NCBI GenBank assembly: GCA_947304585.1
Contig: CAMZBI010000015.1
Span: 1 to 47,782, forward strand
Direction of reading: 5' to 3'
DNA length: 47,782 nucleotides
Source: an uncultured Clostridia bacterium
GTDB taxonomy: Bacteria; Bacillota; Clostridia; UBA1212
A model generated the notes under the pieces. That model did not search any database, had not been told where the DNA came from, and saw only the letters and a list, made by a program, of their open reading frames with translations. Shown piece by piece: positions 15,753 through 24,607 of this stretch (position 1 is its first letter; each line of letters begins with the position of its first letter). The translations under genes and the position numbers were made by a program.

Positions 15753-18700
15753 TTATTTGTAAGCGTTTTCCAGCGCGGTGAGAAGCTGAACTCTCACTGC
15801 GTGGAGATACGTGTCGTCATCCGTATACGTGAGGACGCTGGTGCAGACCTTGGTGAGCATCTGGTCAAGGGCAGCCTTGCCAAGCTTTTCCTCCAGCATG
15901 GTCAGCATCTGATAATCCTCAATACCGTCTCTGATCTGCTCAAGTCTGATGGTCGGTATCGGATACAGGCTGTGTTCCTTGTGCCCGGCGTAGATGAGTA
16001 TTCCGTCGCCCTTGGACTCGTGCTCCCAGGGATCAGACGTTCTCCAGTAGCTGACGTTCCAGTAGTCAACCGCCCAATAGAGCATGCCTGTTACGCCAAG
16101 CTGTTTCATCTGCCAGAGACTTACGATGGCCTCTGTGCCGTCGCTGTCGATCTGCCAGTTGACGTAGGGCTCCTTCGGATTGATGCAGATGTAGGACCAG
16201 AGTTCAGCACCTTTGCTGACGCCGTCCAGCGCTCTCTCGTAGTAGGTTCCGTAGGCCTTGTCCTGTTCAAGGGACTGGAGGAACGAGGCCCCGCCTCTTC
16301 TCGAGAGTTCCCTTGGCGTGAAGGCGTCCACCTTCGGACAGTAGATATTGGTGTATTTCATGACAAAGCCAACGGAATCCATCGCAGCTTCGGACTTCTT
16401 GTTCACAATGGTTCCGTCCTCTTTGACCCAGAGGTCTCTTTCAATGGGGACCACCATTCTGTATTCCGGTTCGCTGACGGCAACCTTCTCTGCAGCGCTC
16501 TTAAGGGCGTAGAAGTGGGCGTTTGTCCTGGGCTCGTCTGCTTCGCCGGGGTAGTAGATTATCTTCTTCAGCCACATCGGTTTCTCAGTGTAGCCGTCAT
16601 TTTGGAGATCATTCCAGGCGCTGTAGTCGTAATTTGACCAGCGGGCGGTGTTGACCCTGGGATCGTTCATGTAGGACACGCCTCTTCCGGAGGTCATGCC
16701 GCTGCCCGGTATATCCGTCACGTTGATGCGGTATTTGAAGAAGAATTCATAGTAGTTGTATATCAGCTGGCTGAATTCCGAGCTGTCGTATCCGGCGCCT
16801 CCGTCCGGGTAATGGGCTGACACATAAGAAGGCCAGAGTGCGAATGCGGTCCTTAATACGGTCTCGTCTGTGAGGGCGAAGTCGTAAACCTTCACGGCGA
16901 TCGGCGACCGCTTGATCTCTTTGCCGGTGTCGGCGTCAAACACGTGCACCACGCTGTTGTAGGTGCCTGCCGGGGTGTCTGCATTCGTGGTCACCCGGAT
17001 AATGAAGGCCTGGGAGTTTCCTGCGGCAACGTATACCGGCTCTTTCAGGTCGATGACCGCATCGGGCATCATTACATGGGATATGTTGTGGTAATACTCG
17101 TATGCCACCTCCGGAGTGATGGTGTGGCCTTTTCCGTCGCTGAAGGGATCCACCGTGAGGTTGACGTTCATATTCTTCGACGGAGCGATGAAATACTGGG
17201 CATTCTCGGTCTCGTTCTTCGCCATGCTGACAGTATAACCGGAAATGTTTGTCGGTGCCACCACGTTCTGAGGAACTTTTTCCGTCGAGTGATCAAACCA
17301 CACCTTCAACGTTTCATCCTCGTTGGGAGCAGTCAGTTTCTGGGCCGCAAGGGGATCTGTGTAGCTGACGCCCGCATAGTTCAGCTTGTACTTCGACAGG
17401 CCGCAGGTGTCAAGGGCGTCGTCCAGGTTGTCGGAGATCACAATGTCGCCGATCATTATCTTTCCGGTGTTTCTGGTAAGGTTCGTGATCTTGAGGTTCA
17501 GCTTCATAATGCTGTGGTGATCCGTAAAGAGATCGCCAATGTCAAAATACACTCCCTGCCAGCCCTTTTCGTCGGCGTTCAGGTCGGCCTTGACTTCTAC
17601 GGAGACGTATTGGCCGGCGAGATCCGCAAAGCCTGACAGAGTTACTGTCGCGGCTGCGTTCCCCTCGGTCTTCATTTTGATCGCAATGTAGCGGGCCTGA
17701 ACAGGATACCTTGAGGGCTTCTGAAGAGACGCCATCTCTCTGAGACTCAGAACGATCTTCTGGTTTGCGGAAGTGGAGATTATCTCGGCAGCATTAATGC
17801 CGTCGATCTTCTTGAGTTCGGCGGTGCCGTTGTCGAGGACTACGTAGGGTTTTGCCGCGGTATTGACAGGGAAGGTCATGCGGCCTGTGCACTCGGATGA
17901 CTGGTGAAGATCAAGGGGCAGCCCTGCATGGGCATAGGCGTAGGCTTTCTCGGCAAAGAAAGCTATCTCCGAGATGACCATCCAGGCGGTCTTCTTGGAA
18001 TAGGTGGAGGACCAGTCGATCCTCATGGTGGTCAGAGTGCCTGCGTTTACGAAGGTGGTCCCTGTCATGTCGCAGATCACGTACTGCCACTCTCCGTTCT
18101 GGACGTAGGAGGATTTGGCGCTGTCGCCTGATTTGGGAGTCTGTGTGAAGAGTTCGAAATCACCGTCGCCAAGTTCGCATTTCACCTTGAAGACCACGTA
18201 TGCGCCGTCGCTGCCGGTCAAAGCCTGCTTGCCGGTGATGGAGGAGTAGGATGCGATGTTAAAGACAACGTTGGGGTCTCCGGTGCCGTTTGAGATGTCG
18301 TATTCAAATCTCATTCCCTCGGGGGTCATGCTGACGTTGGTCTGCTTGCGCGTTCCGATAACTCCCGCGACTGAGCTGTCCCAGCGGTCAAATATGTTGT
18401 AGGCCGATGACGGGGGCGGAGTGGGAGTCGGCGCGGGTGTGGGCGTCGGAGTTGGCGTGGGGGTCGGAGTCGGCGTAGGTGTAGGAGTGGGAGTCGGTGT
18501 GGGCGTGTTTGTGGCCGTGGGCTCCGCTGTTTTCTCCACGGGGGTTGCCGGCTCCGCCGTCGGGGTATCCGTCGGCGCAGATGTCGGGGTTTGGGTGGGC
18601 TCCGGCGTATCCGTGGGAACGGTCGTCTCCGCGGTTCCGGCTGTCGCAGTGGTCTCGGGAACGTCCGTTGAAACTTCCGGGGTCTCCTCAGGGGCATTTG

Positions 18701-18932
18701 TAGGTGTCTCAGCTGCAGGAGGATCGGTGGGCGCGCTTGTAGCGGGTTCCGGCGTTACGTCGGAGACCGGTTCGGTCGCGGCGATCTCAGTAGGCTCCGG
18801 TGCAAGAGTCGGATCAGGCGTTTCAGGCTCGACGCAGCCTCCCAGGACCATTGCCAATACCATCGCAAGCACTATCAGAAGAGCAATCGCTCTCCTGACT
18901 TTTACCGGATGGACAAATTTAAATTCAGACAT
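15753..18932 (-). CDS. Large lipoprotein with DUF4091 (GH123-like) domain
   Basis: 1059 aa. The lipoprotein signal ends in LGGC and is followed by ~140 residues of Thr/Pro/Glu-rich linker with a run of TP dipeptides. Residues ~175-330 and ~340-510 are probable carbohydrate-binding beta-sandwiches. The remainder is a DUF4091-type glycosidase barrel related to GH123. Its landmarks are KVYDFALTDETVLRTAFALW, YYEFFFKYRINVTDIPG, GMLYWAVDYWNVSYW, and a tail with GDGILIYAG and IRLEQIRDGIEDYQML. It is probably an extracellular, membrane-tethered glycan hydrolase; the substrate is unknown (GH123 itself acts on N-acetylgalactosaminides). GGAGG precedes ATG 18932. It probably leads the minus-strand unit down to 12434. 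Confidence 0.8.
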   Translation of the reverse strand: MSEFKFVHPVKVRRAIALLIVLAMVLAMVLGGCVEPETPDPTLAPEPTEIAATEPVSDVTPEPATSAPTDPPAAETPTNAPEETPEVSTDVPETTATAGTAETTVPTDTPEPTQTPTSAPTDTPTAEPATPVEKTAEPTATNTPTPTPTPTPTPTPTPTPTPTPTPAPTPTPPPSSAYNIFDRWDSSVAGVIGTRKQTNVSMTPEGMRFEYDISNGTGDPNVVFNIASYSSITGKQALTGSDGAYVVFKVKCELGDGDFELFTQTPKSGDSAKSSYVQNGEWQYVICDMTGTTFVNAGTLTTMRIDWSSTYSKKTAWMVISEIAFFAEKAYAYAHAGLPLDLHQSSECTGRMTFPVNTAAKPYVVLDNGTAELKKIDGINAAEIISTSANQKIVLSLREMASLQKPSRYPVQARYIAIKMKTEGNAAATVTLSGFADLAGQYVSVEVKADLNADEKGWQGVYFDIGDLFTDHHSIMKLNLKITNLTRNTGKIMIGDIVISDNLDDALDTCGLSKYKLNYAGVSYTDPLAAQKLTAPNEDETLKVWFDHSTEKVPQNVVAPTNISGYTVSMAKNETENAQYFIAPSKNMNVNLTVDPFSDGKGHTITPEVAYEYYHNISHVMMPDAVIDLKEPVYVAAGNSQAFIIRVTTNADTPAGTYNSVVHVFDADTGKEIKRSPIAVKVYDFALTDETVLRTAFALWPSYVSAHYPDGGAGYDSSEFSQLIYNYYEFFFKYRINVTDIPGSGMTSGRGVSYMNDPRVNTARWSNYDYSAWNDLQNDGYTEKPMWLKKIIYYPGEADEPRTNAHFYALKSAAEKVAVSEPEYRMVVPIERDLWVKEDGTIVNKKSEAAMDSVGFVMKYTNIYCPKVDAFTPRELSRRGGASFLQSLEQDKAYGTYYERALDGVSKGAELWSYICINPKEPYVNWQIDSDGTEAIVSLWQMKQLGVTGMLYWAVDYWNVSYWRTSDPWEHESKGDGILIYAGHKEHSLYPIPTIRLEQIRDGIEDYQMLTMLEEKLGKAALDQMLTKVCTSVLTYTDDDTYLHAVRVQLLTALENAYK
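18416..18530. repeat. Hexamer-type repeat encoding the (Thr-Pro)n linker
   Basis: A low-complexity stretch of degenerate GTCGGx/GTGGGx triplet pairs encodes the TP-dipeptide linker of the DUF4091 lipoprotein on the minus strand. It is slippage-prone. The plus-strand open frame through it (GVGVGV...) is an artefact. Confidence 0.85.
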
Positions 18933-19001
18933 TTTCAGCCTCCAGAAGTAATTATATTAGTAACATGCGAAAGATCTCCGCACAATATATTTCCGATTGA
19001 G

Positions 19002-19030
19002 ACGATAACACAGCGAAGGCGTTTCGTCAA
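19002..19030 (-). promoter_or_regulatory. Promoter of the DUF4091 gene
   Basis: Minus-strand TTGACG (19025-19030), a 17-bp spacer and TATCGT (19002-19007) lie about 70 bp before the start. A TATAAT-like sequence nearer the gene has no matching -35. Confidence 0.55.
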
Positions 19031-19033
19031 GAG

Positions 19034-19071
19034 AAAAAACAGTCAGTGCCCGAAACCTTTAGTCATTCGGG
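19034..19071 (-). terminator. polC terminator
   Basis: On the minus strand CCCGAA (19066-19071) and TTCGGG (19049-19054) form a stem followed a few bases later by a run of six T (plus-strand A's at 19034-19039), just downstream of the polC stop. Confidence 0.6.
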
Positions 19072-19107
19072 TCCGAAAGCCCTTAAAAAGCACTCAAATC
19101 AGCCCTG

Positions 19108-22100
19108 TCACAGATCAAAGAACGACAGCTGGTCGCTGTCCGGCAGGCCCTTCAGAACGCCGTTTTCCTTCAGTATCTCTATCACGCTCTTGTTGACCCT
19201 TGTCCTCGCTCTGAAATCGTCAATGCTGCTGAACGGTTCTCCCGTGGCTGCGGCGTTCTCAATGGCTTCTCCCGCCGAGATCCCGACCCCTGCAAGAGCG
19301 CAGAAAGGAGGTCTCAGTTTGCCGTCTTCGGGCAGGAACATTGAGGCTTTTGACTTGTAAAGGTCCACCGGCAGAAACTCGATATGCCTTGCGTACATTT
19401 CCAGAAGCTGGTCGTATATGGTGATCTGGTCCTTTTCCTTCTCCGAAAGCTTTCTTCCGGGGGTCTTCAGTTCCTGCCTCACCATTTTTGCCCGGTCAAG
19501 GCCCCGGATCATATTGGCACCGTCGAAGAAATCTATCTTGAGGGTAAACCTTGTGGCGTAATAGGCAAGGGGCTGGTAGATCTTAAACCAGGCCATACGC
19601 ACCGAGAGCAGCACGTATGCCACCGCGTGAGCCTTGGGGAACATGTACTGGATCTTCTCGCAGGACTTGAGGTACCAGTCGGGAACGTTGTGGTCCTTGA
19701 GCATCTGCTTCCAGGCAGGCCATTCCTCACACTTGCCGCCGGCGACTTTGCCCTTTCTCACGGCCTCCATCACGTTGAAGGCGGTCTGCTTGTCAACGCC
19801 CATCTTGATCAGATACATCATTATATCGTCTCTGCAGCAGATGCATTCCGAGAGGGTGGCGATTTTATTGGCGATCAGTTCCGAGGCGTTTCCCTGCCAG
19901 ACGTCGGTGCCGTGGGAGAGACCCGAGATCCGCACCAGGTCGGATATGTTTTTGGGTTGGGTACTCTTGAGAAGACCTATGGCAAAGGAGGTGCCGAACT
20001 CCGGTATACCCAGGCTTCCCGTCTCCAGGGGCTCAGGAAGCAGGTTTTCGTCGACGCCAATGGCCTCCGGCGACACGAAAAGGGAAAGCACTTTGGGGTC
20101 CGATATGTTCACCTTCATTGGGTCGATGCCGGTGAAGGTGTGGAGCATCTTGACGATCTTCGGTCCGTCATGGCCAAGGATGTCAAGCTTCAAGATGGTG
20201 TCATGGAGGAAGTGGTAGTCGAAGTGGGTTGTGATCTTGCCGGAACCGTCATCGTCCGCGGGGTGCTGTATTGGCGTGAAGTCGTGGATGTCCTTGTCCC
20301 TTGGCACCACCATGATGCCTCCCGGGTGCTGGCCGGTGGTCTTTTTGACCCCCTCAAGACCCGAAGAAAGACGCATGATCTCCGCCTCATTGGCAACCTT
20401 GTTGTTCACTTCCATGTATTTTTTGACGTAGCCGAAGGCGGTCTTCTCCTGAAGGCCGGAAATGGTGCCGGCTCTGAAAACGTAGTCCTCGCCAAACATC
20501 ACCTCGCAGTATTTGTGGGCCCTCACCTGGTCCTCGGAGGCAAAATTCAGGTCGATGTCAGGCGTTTTGTCCCCTTTGAAGCCCATAAACGTTTCAAAAG
20601 GTATGTCGAAACCGTCTCTAATGAGCTTTGTGCCGCATTTAGGGCAGTCCTTCTCCGGCATGTCGCAGCCCGCCTCGTACTCCTGGTTGAAGTAGAATTC
20701 ATTGTAGAAACAGTTCGGGCAGCGGTAGTGGGGAGGCAGCGCGTTGACCTCGGTGATCCCCGCCATGTAGGCCGCAAGAGAGGATCCGACAGATCCCCTG
20801 GAGCCGACGGTGTAGCCCCCCTCCGCAGAGTGGGCAACCAGCTTCTGGGCGGCCATATAGAGCACCGCGTAGTGGTTGGAGATGATTGCGTTGAGCTCCC
20901 TGTCAAGCCTTGCCATTATGTGCTCCGGCACCGGGTCGCCGTAAGTGGCCACCGCCTTTTCGTAGCACATTTTTTTCAGGTTCTCCTCGGAGCCTTCGAT
21001 GTAGGGGTGATAGGTTCCCGCGGGCACAGGCCTTATCACCTCGATCATGTCCGCGATCTTATTGGTGTTTTCCACCACCACTTCGTAAGCCCTGTCACCA
21101 AGGTACATAAACTCCATCAGCATCTCTTCCGTGGTCCTGAGGAAAAGAGGCGGCTGGTAGGCCGCGTCCCTGTAGCCCTGGGCAGTCTGCATCACTTCCC
21201 TGTAGATCGCGTCCTCCGGGTCGAGAAAATGCACGTCGCAGGTGGCCACGGTGAGTTTACCCAGGCTGTCGGCAAGCTTAACTATTTTCTTGTTTACGTT
21301 TTCCAGTTCTTTTTCCGAGGAAAACTTGTTCTCCCGGATGAGGTAAAAGTTATTGGCGGTTGGCTGGATCTCAAGGTAGTCGTAGAAAGAGGCTATCTTT
21401 CTCAGCTCATCGTCATCCGCGCCGTCAACTATGGCCTGGTAGAGTTCACCTTCCGAGCAGGCGCTGCCAATAATAAGGCCCTCCCTGTTCGCCTCTATGT
21501 CGAACTTGGGCATTCTGGGCTTCTTGTGGAAATACTTGAGGTTTGAACGGGAGATGAGCTTGTATAGGTTCTTCAGACCCACCAGGTTTTTGACAAGTAT
21601 TATGCAGTGCCAGGTCTTGCATTTCGCGGTGCTCTCCGGCGGCGCGTCCTCCGGGAAATCGGTGAGATAGCACTCGATGCCGTAGATGATCTTGATGTCG
21701 CTTTTAAGTTCTTTTGCGGCCTTGAAGATGTCCGGGTAGGCCTGCACGACTCCGTGGTCCGTTATGGCAACGGCTTTGTGTCCCCACTCCGTGACCCGTT
21801 TTATCAGAGCTTTCGGCCTTGTCACCGCGTCCATGGCGCTCAGGGTGGTGTGGAGGTGGAGTTCGACTCTCTTGGTCTCCGCATTGTCCGTCCTCTTTTC
21901 AGGGGTGTAGGTGGCTGCGTTTCTTATCTTAAGACTTCTCTCGCCGGAGTATTTGTCGTCGGCAACGTCCCCATAGAGTACCAGATGTTTCCCCGGTGCA
22001 AAATTTTTCTCCACGAAGGTCTTGTCCTCGGGCTCGTAGTAAAACTTGGCGGCAATGGAGGACGTGCTGTCGGTGATGTATATGACCGCAAGACAGGACT

Positions 22101-22902
22101 TGCTGGGCAGGACCCGGGTGTCCAGTTTGAAGACCTTGCCCTTGACCACAATGAAACCTATATCCGAGGTGATGGAATCCATTCTCACAGGCTCGTCAAC
22201 GATCTCTCCGCCAATAAGTATGGTCCTCCCCTTGCTGTCCTTCGGCAGCTCTTCACCCTCCTTCGGGGTCAGTATGCGCTTTCTTCCGGATCCGTTTCCT
22301 TTGTAGTTGTCGCCGCTCCGGGTGTTCTGATATTTTTTCTTGAATTTTACCCTGTTGCTTTTTATGGTCTCCGCCACTTCCCTGTTGTAGTCCTCTTCGT
22401 CAAAGAAGTACTTCACGACTTTTTTCTTTTTCGGAGACCTTCCCGCGCTTAACGAACTGTCCTCCACCGGAATTATGGAGACAGGCACCGTCCTTCCGAA
22501 GAGATGTTTTAGAAACGCCAATGTGACCTCGGCGATCTTTTCGCTCCTCAATATCTCAAAGGCAATCGGATTGACAATAATAAACAAACCCTCAGGGGTT
22601 ATTTTATGGGCAGACCCCTGGAGTCTCATCATGGCGCAGGAAGCCGGGTGCTTGTCGCAGATAAACTCTCTTAACGTGGTCCAGAGCATCGCCCGAAGCT
22701 CCGGCTGAGTCACCGCGTCCTCATACCTTATGTTCCACACCGGGATAATATTGATCTTTTCACTGTTGATTTCTTTGCTGAGAATTCCCAGAACAAACTT
22801 TTTGGCTTCATCATAGCCGAATACACCGCCGCTGACATAGACGTCAACGGCCCCGCCGGAGTTCTTCACTCTGATACGGTCGATCTTAAGACCTCTATTC
22901 AT
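19108..22902 (-). CDS. polC: PolC-type DNA polymerase III alpha subunit lacking the exonuclease domain
   Basis: Replicative polymerase of low-GC Gram-positive type, 1264 aa. In order: N-terminal domain (1-~200), OB fold (~225-335), PHP domain beginning RVELHLHTTLSAMDAV (346-), then palm/fingers. The four-Cys zinc site is CPNC ... CPKCGTKL (728-756), the catalytic pair is PDIDLNF (782/784), and TTGQHPGGI, GIPEFGT, ISGLSHGTDVW, MFPKAHA and the final DQLSFF are all classic PolC blocks. Canonical PolC is ~1430-1450 aa because a DnaQ-like 3'-5' exonuclease interrupts the PHP domain after the YGxE block. Here YGIECYLTDF (407-416) runs straight into HCIILVKNLVGLKNLYKL, with no DxE exonuclease motif. 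AGGAGG nine bases before ATG 22902 sets the start. Proofreading must be absent or supplied in trans. Confidence 0.95.
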   Translation of the reverse strand: MNRGLKIDRIRVKNSGGAVDVYVSGGVFGYDEAKKFVLGILSKEINSEKINIIPVWNIRYEDAVTQPELRAMLWTTLREFICDKHPASCAMMRLQGSAHKITPEGLFIIVNPIAFEILRSEKIAEVTLAFLKHLFGRTVPVSIIPVEDSSLSAGRSPKKKKVVKYFFDEEDYNREVAETIKSNRVKFKKKYQNTRSGDNYKGNGSGRKRILTPKEGEELPKDSKGRTILIGGEIVDEPVRMDSITSDIGFIVVKGKVFKLDTRVLPSKSCLAVIYITDSTSSIAAKFYYEPEDKTFVEKNFAPGKHLVLYGDVADDKYSGERSLKIRNAATYTPEKRTDNAETKRVELHLHTTLSAMDAVTRPKALIKRVTEWGHKAVAITDHGVVQAYPDIFKAAKELKSDIKIIYGIECYLTDFPEDAPPESTAKCKTWHCIILVKNLVGLKNLYKLISRSNLKYFHKKPRMPKFDIEANREGLIIGSACSEGELYQAIVDGADDDELRKIASFYDYLEIQPTANNFYLIRENKFSSEKELENVNKKIVKLADSLGKLTVATCDVHFLDPEDAIYREVMQTAQGYRDAAYQPPLFLRTTEEMLMEFMYLGDRAYEVVVENTNKIADMIEVIRPVPAGTYHPYIEGSEENLKKMCYEKAVATYGDPVPEHIMARLDRELNAIISNHYAVLYMAAQKLVAHSAEGGYTVGSRGSVGSSLAAYMAGITEVNALPPHYRCPNCFYNEFYFNQEYEAGCDMPEKDCPKCGTKLIRDGFDIPFETFMGFKGDKTPDIDLNFASEDQVRAHKYCEVMFGEDYVFRAGTISGLQEKTAFGYVKKYMEVNNKVANEAEIMRLSSGLEGVKKTTGQHPGGIMVVPRDKDIHDFTPIQHPADDDGSGKITTHFDYHFLHDTILKLDILGHDGPKIVKMLHTFTGIDPMKVNISDPKVLSLFVSPEAIGVDENLLPEPLETGSLGIPEFGTSFAIGLLKSTQPKNISDLVRISGLSHGTDVWQGNASELIANKIATLSECICCRDDIMMYLIKMGVDKQTAFNVMEAVRKGKVAGGKCEEWPAWKQMLKDHNVPDWYLKSCEKIQYMFPKAHAVAYVLLSVRMAWFKIYQPLAYYATRFTLKIDFFDGANMIRGLDRAKMVRQELKTPGRKLSEKEKDQITIYDQLLEMYARHIEFLPVDLYKSKASMFLPEDGKLRPPFCALAGVGISAGEAIENAAATGEPFSSIDDFRARTRVNKSVIEILKENGVLKGLPDSDQLSFFDL

Positions 22903-23096
22903 TTTTTGGTACCTCCTCTTCCCACATTGGGATCTGCACCGCACAACAGCCCGTCCTTTTTCTTAAGGGTCCGGGCGGGAAGCATTTCGCTTCCGGTTCT
23001 TCTTTCACCGCCGTTTCCCGGCTCTCTCCGGGGTCCTCAGATGGGGCGTGAAAGACTGTTTCCGGCAATAATTAGCCGTTTCAAAGAGTATAAACA

Positions 23097-23129
23097 GCGG
23101 AAAAGGATTGTATCCCGGTCCTTTTCCGC
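23097..23129 (-). terminator. PPi-phosphofructokinase terminator
   Basis: GCGGAAAAGGA (23097-23107) pairs with TCCTTTTCCGC (23119-23129), an 11-bp stem. On the minus strand it is followed by TGTTTAT. It lies about 50 bp after the phosphofructokinase stop. The remainder of the 279-bp gap before polC shows no convincing polC promoter. Confidence 0.65.
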
Positions 23130-23181
23130 ACTGTCTATCAAAGACTGTTGCCTGCGGCCCTGTTAAAGGGCCCGGCGTGTA

Positions 23182-24423
23182 TTATTTTGACGCAATGACC
23201 TTTTTAAGTCTTGCAAACCTGGGGAGACCGTCCTCACGGCAGTAATCCGGTTCGCCCTGGATGAGGGGCAGAGCGTACTCCACGAATTTTTCGTTCACGA
23301 AATTGCCCTCTTCGTTGATCCACTCTCTGGGCACTTTTTTCTCGGTATTGGCGATATCGGAAAGGGGTATGAGCTTCATCTCGCAGGAATACTCACCGTT
23401 CTTTATGGCTCTTTCAAAGCCTACGCAGAAGTCGGTCTTTCCTGAGGTCGCCATCTCCACTGCGGTCTTTCCCGCCGCAAAAGCTTCCTCAACGTCCCTG
23501 CCGGATCCGCAATGGGCTCCGCACCTCTGAAGAAGACTGAGCTCAATGGTCCTCACCCTGTACTCGGGGATCGCGTCTCTCAGGATAGCTCCGAGAGCAC
23601 CCGCAACTCCGCCCAGCTGGGCATGGCCGAACTTGTCCTTTACGCCGCTGTCGGCAACGTATTTCCCGTCGGGATATTTAACGCCTTCGGAGACGGCTAT
23701 CATGCAGTTTCCGTTGTTGGCCTTTGAGATGCGCCTCACGTCCTCGATGAATTTCTCTTTGTCAAAAGGAAGCTCCGGCAGATAGATAAGGTCCGGGCCT
23801 GCGCCTTTGTAACTGGCAAGAGCAGCCGCTCCCGTGAGCCAGCCCGCATTCCTGCCCATGATCTCGATGACTATTATGCAGCCCTTGTCGTAAACTCTGG
23901 CGTCGCAGTAGACCTCCATGAGGGACGTGGCAATATATTTCGCTGCGCTTCCGTAGCCCGGGCAGTGATCCGTTCCGAAAAGATCGTTATCGATGGTCTT
24001 CGGCACGCCCATGACTCTGCACTCGTAGCCGGACTTCTGCATGAACTTGGAGATCTTGTTACAGGTGTCCATGGAGTCGTTTCCGCCGTTGTAGAAGAAA
24101 TACCTGATGTCGTACTTCTTGAAAACTTCAAGAAGTCTCTTATAGTCCGTGTCGTCCTTTTCCGCGTCCGCCAGTTTGTACCTCACGCTGCCCAAAGCCG
24201 ACGAGGGGGTGTTTTTGAGATACAAAAGTTCTTTTCTGTCCTCTTCGCCAATGTCATAAAGCTGCTCGTCAAGTATGCCTTTGATCCCGTGGGCAGCCCC
24301 GTAGACTTTGGTGATGCAGCCGCTGTCAAGAGCCGTAAGAAACACGCCTGCCGCGCTGGAGTTTATTACTGATGTGGGGCCTCCGGACTGTCCGAATACC
24401 GCTGCGCCTTTTAATTCTTTCAT
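23182..24423 (-). CDS. Pyrophosphate-type 6-phosphofructokinase
   Basis: Phosphorylates fructose 6-phosphate in glycolysis, probably with pyrophosphate instead of ATP. The phosphodonor site reads NGGNDSMDT, with Asp where ATP enzymes carry Gly, and the catalytic block is PKTIDNDLFGTDHCPGYGSA. The Lys in PKTIDND is the PPi-type residue. Further landmarks are EIMGRNAGWL and SEGVKYPDGKY. At 413 aa it fits the PPi-dependent group found in Clostridia. The donor is inferred from these residues. A near-consensus promoter lies at 24498-24526. The ribosome site is weak (GAAAAGA). It is followed by a terminator and then polC, so it is probably monocistronic. Confidence 0.92.
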   Translation of the reverse strand: MKELKGAAVFGQSGGPTSVINSSAAGVFLTALDSGCITKVYGAAHGIKGILDEQLYDIGEEDRKELLYLKNTPSSALGSVRYKLADAEKDDTDYKRLLEVFKKYDIRYFFYNGGNDSMDTCNKISKFMQKSGYECRVMGVPKTIDNDLFGTDHCPGYGSAAKYIATSLMEVYCDARVYDKGCIIVIEIMGRNAGWLTGAAALASYKGAGPDLIYLPELPFDKEKFIEDVRRISKANNGNCMIAVSEGVKYPDGKYVADSGVKDKFGHAQLGGVAGALGAILRDAIPEYRVRTIELSLLQRCGAHCGSGRDVEEAFAAGKTAVEMATSGKTDFCVGFERAIKNGEYSCEMKLIPLSDIANTEKKVPREWINEEGNFVNEKFVEYALPLIQGEPDYCREDGLPRFARLKKVIASK

Positions 24424-24497
24424 GGTCTTTTCACTATGCCGCCCTTTCGGAAACGCGGCTCTCCTCCCTGTTTTTTTCTGCCTGTCCGCAGGCTGTT

Positions 24498-24526
24498 ATT
24501 ATACCTTTTTCCGGCCTTTTTTTCAA
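24498..24526 (-). promoter_or_regulatory. Promoter of the PPi-phosphofructokinase gene
   Basis: Minus-strand TTGAAA (24521-24526), an exact 17-bp spacer and TATAAT (24498-24503). This is one of the strongest promoters in the window. Its start site would give a leader of about 70 bases. Confidence 0.85.
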
Positions 24527-24607
24527 GGTCTGATCCGGCTCCCGGAGCCTTTTTTCAACACTTGCCAATGTTCTCCGGTTTGTGCAACCCGACGGTTCAA
24601 GACCCCG

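Noticed and set aside
18421..18951. Gly-Val-rich elastin-like plus-strand frame
   Set aside because: Antisense translation of the Thr-Pro linker repeat; the same applies to 30835-31152.
19384..21546. A 720-codon plus-strand frame opposite polC
   Set aside because: It lies wholly inside polC, has no family features, and its composition is His/Val-rich as expected from reverse-reading.
24537..24555. Plus-strand intrinsic terminator (GGCTC-CCG-GAGCC plus T-run)
   Set aside because: No plus-strand gene ends here. It lies between two minus-strand genes, and the 5-bp stem may be chance.
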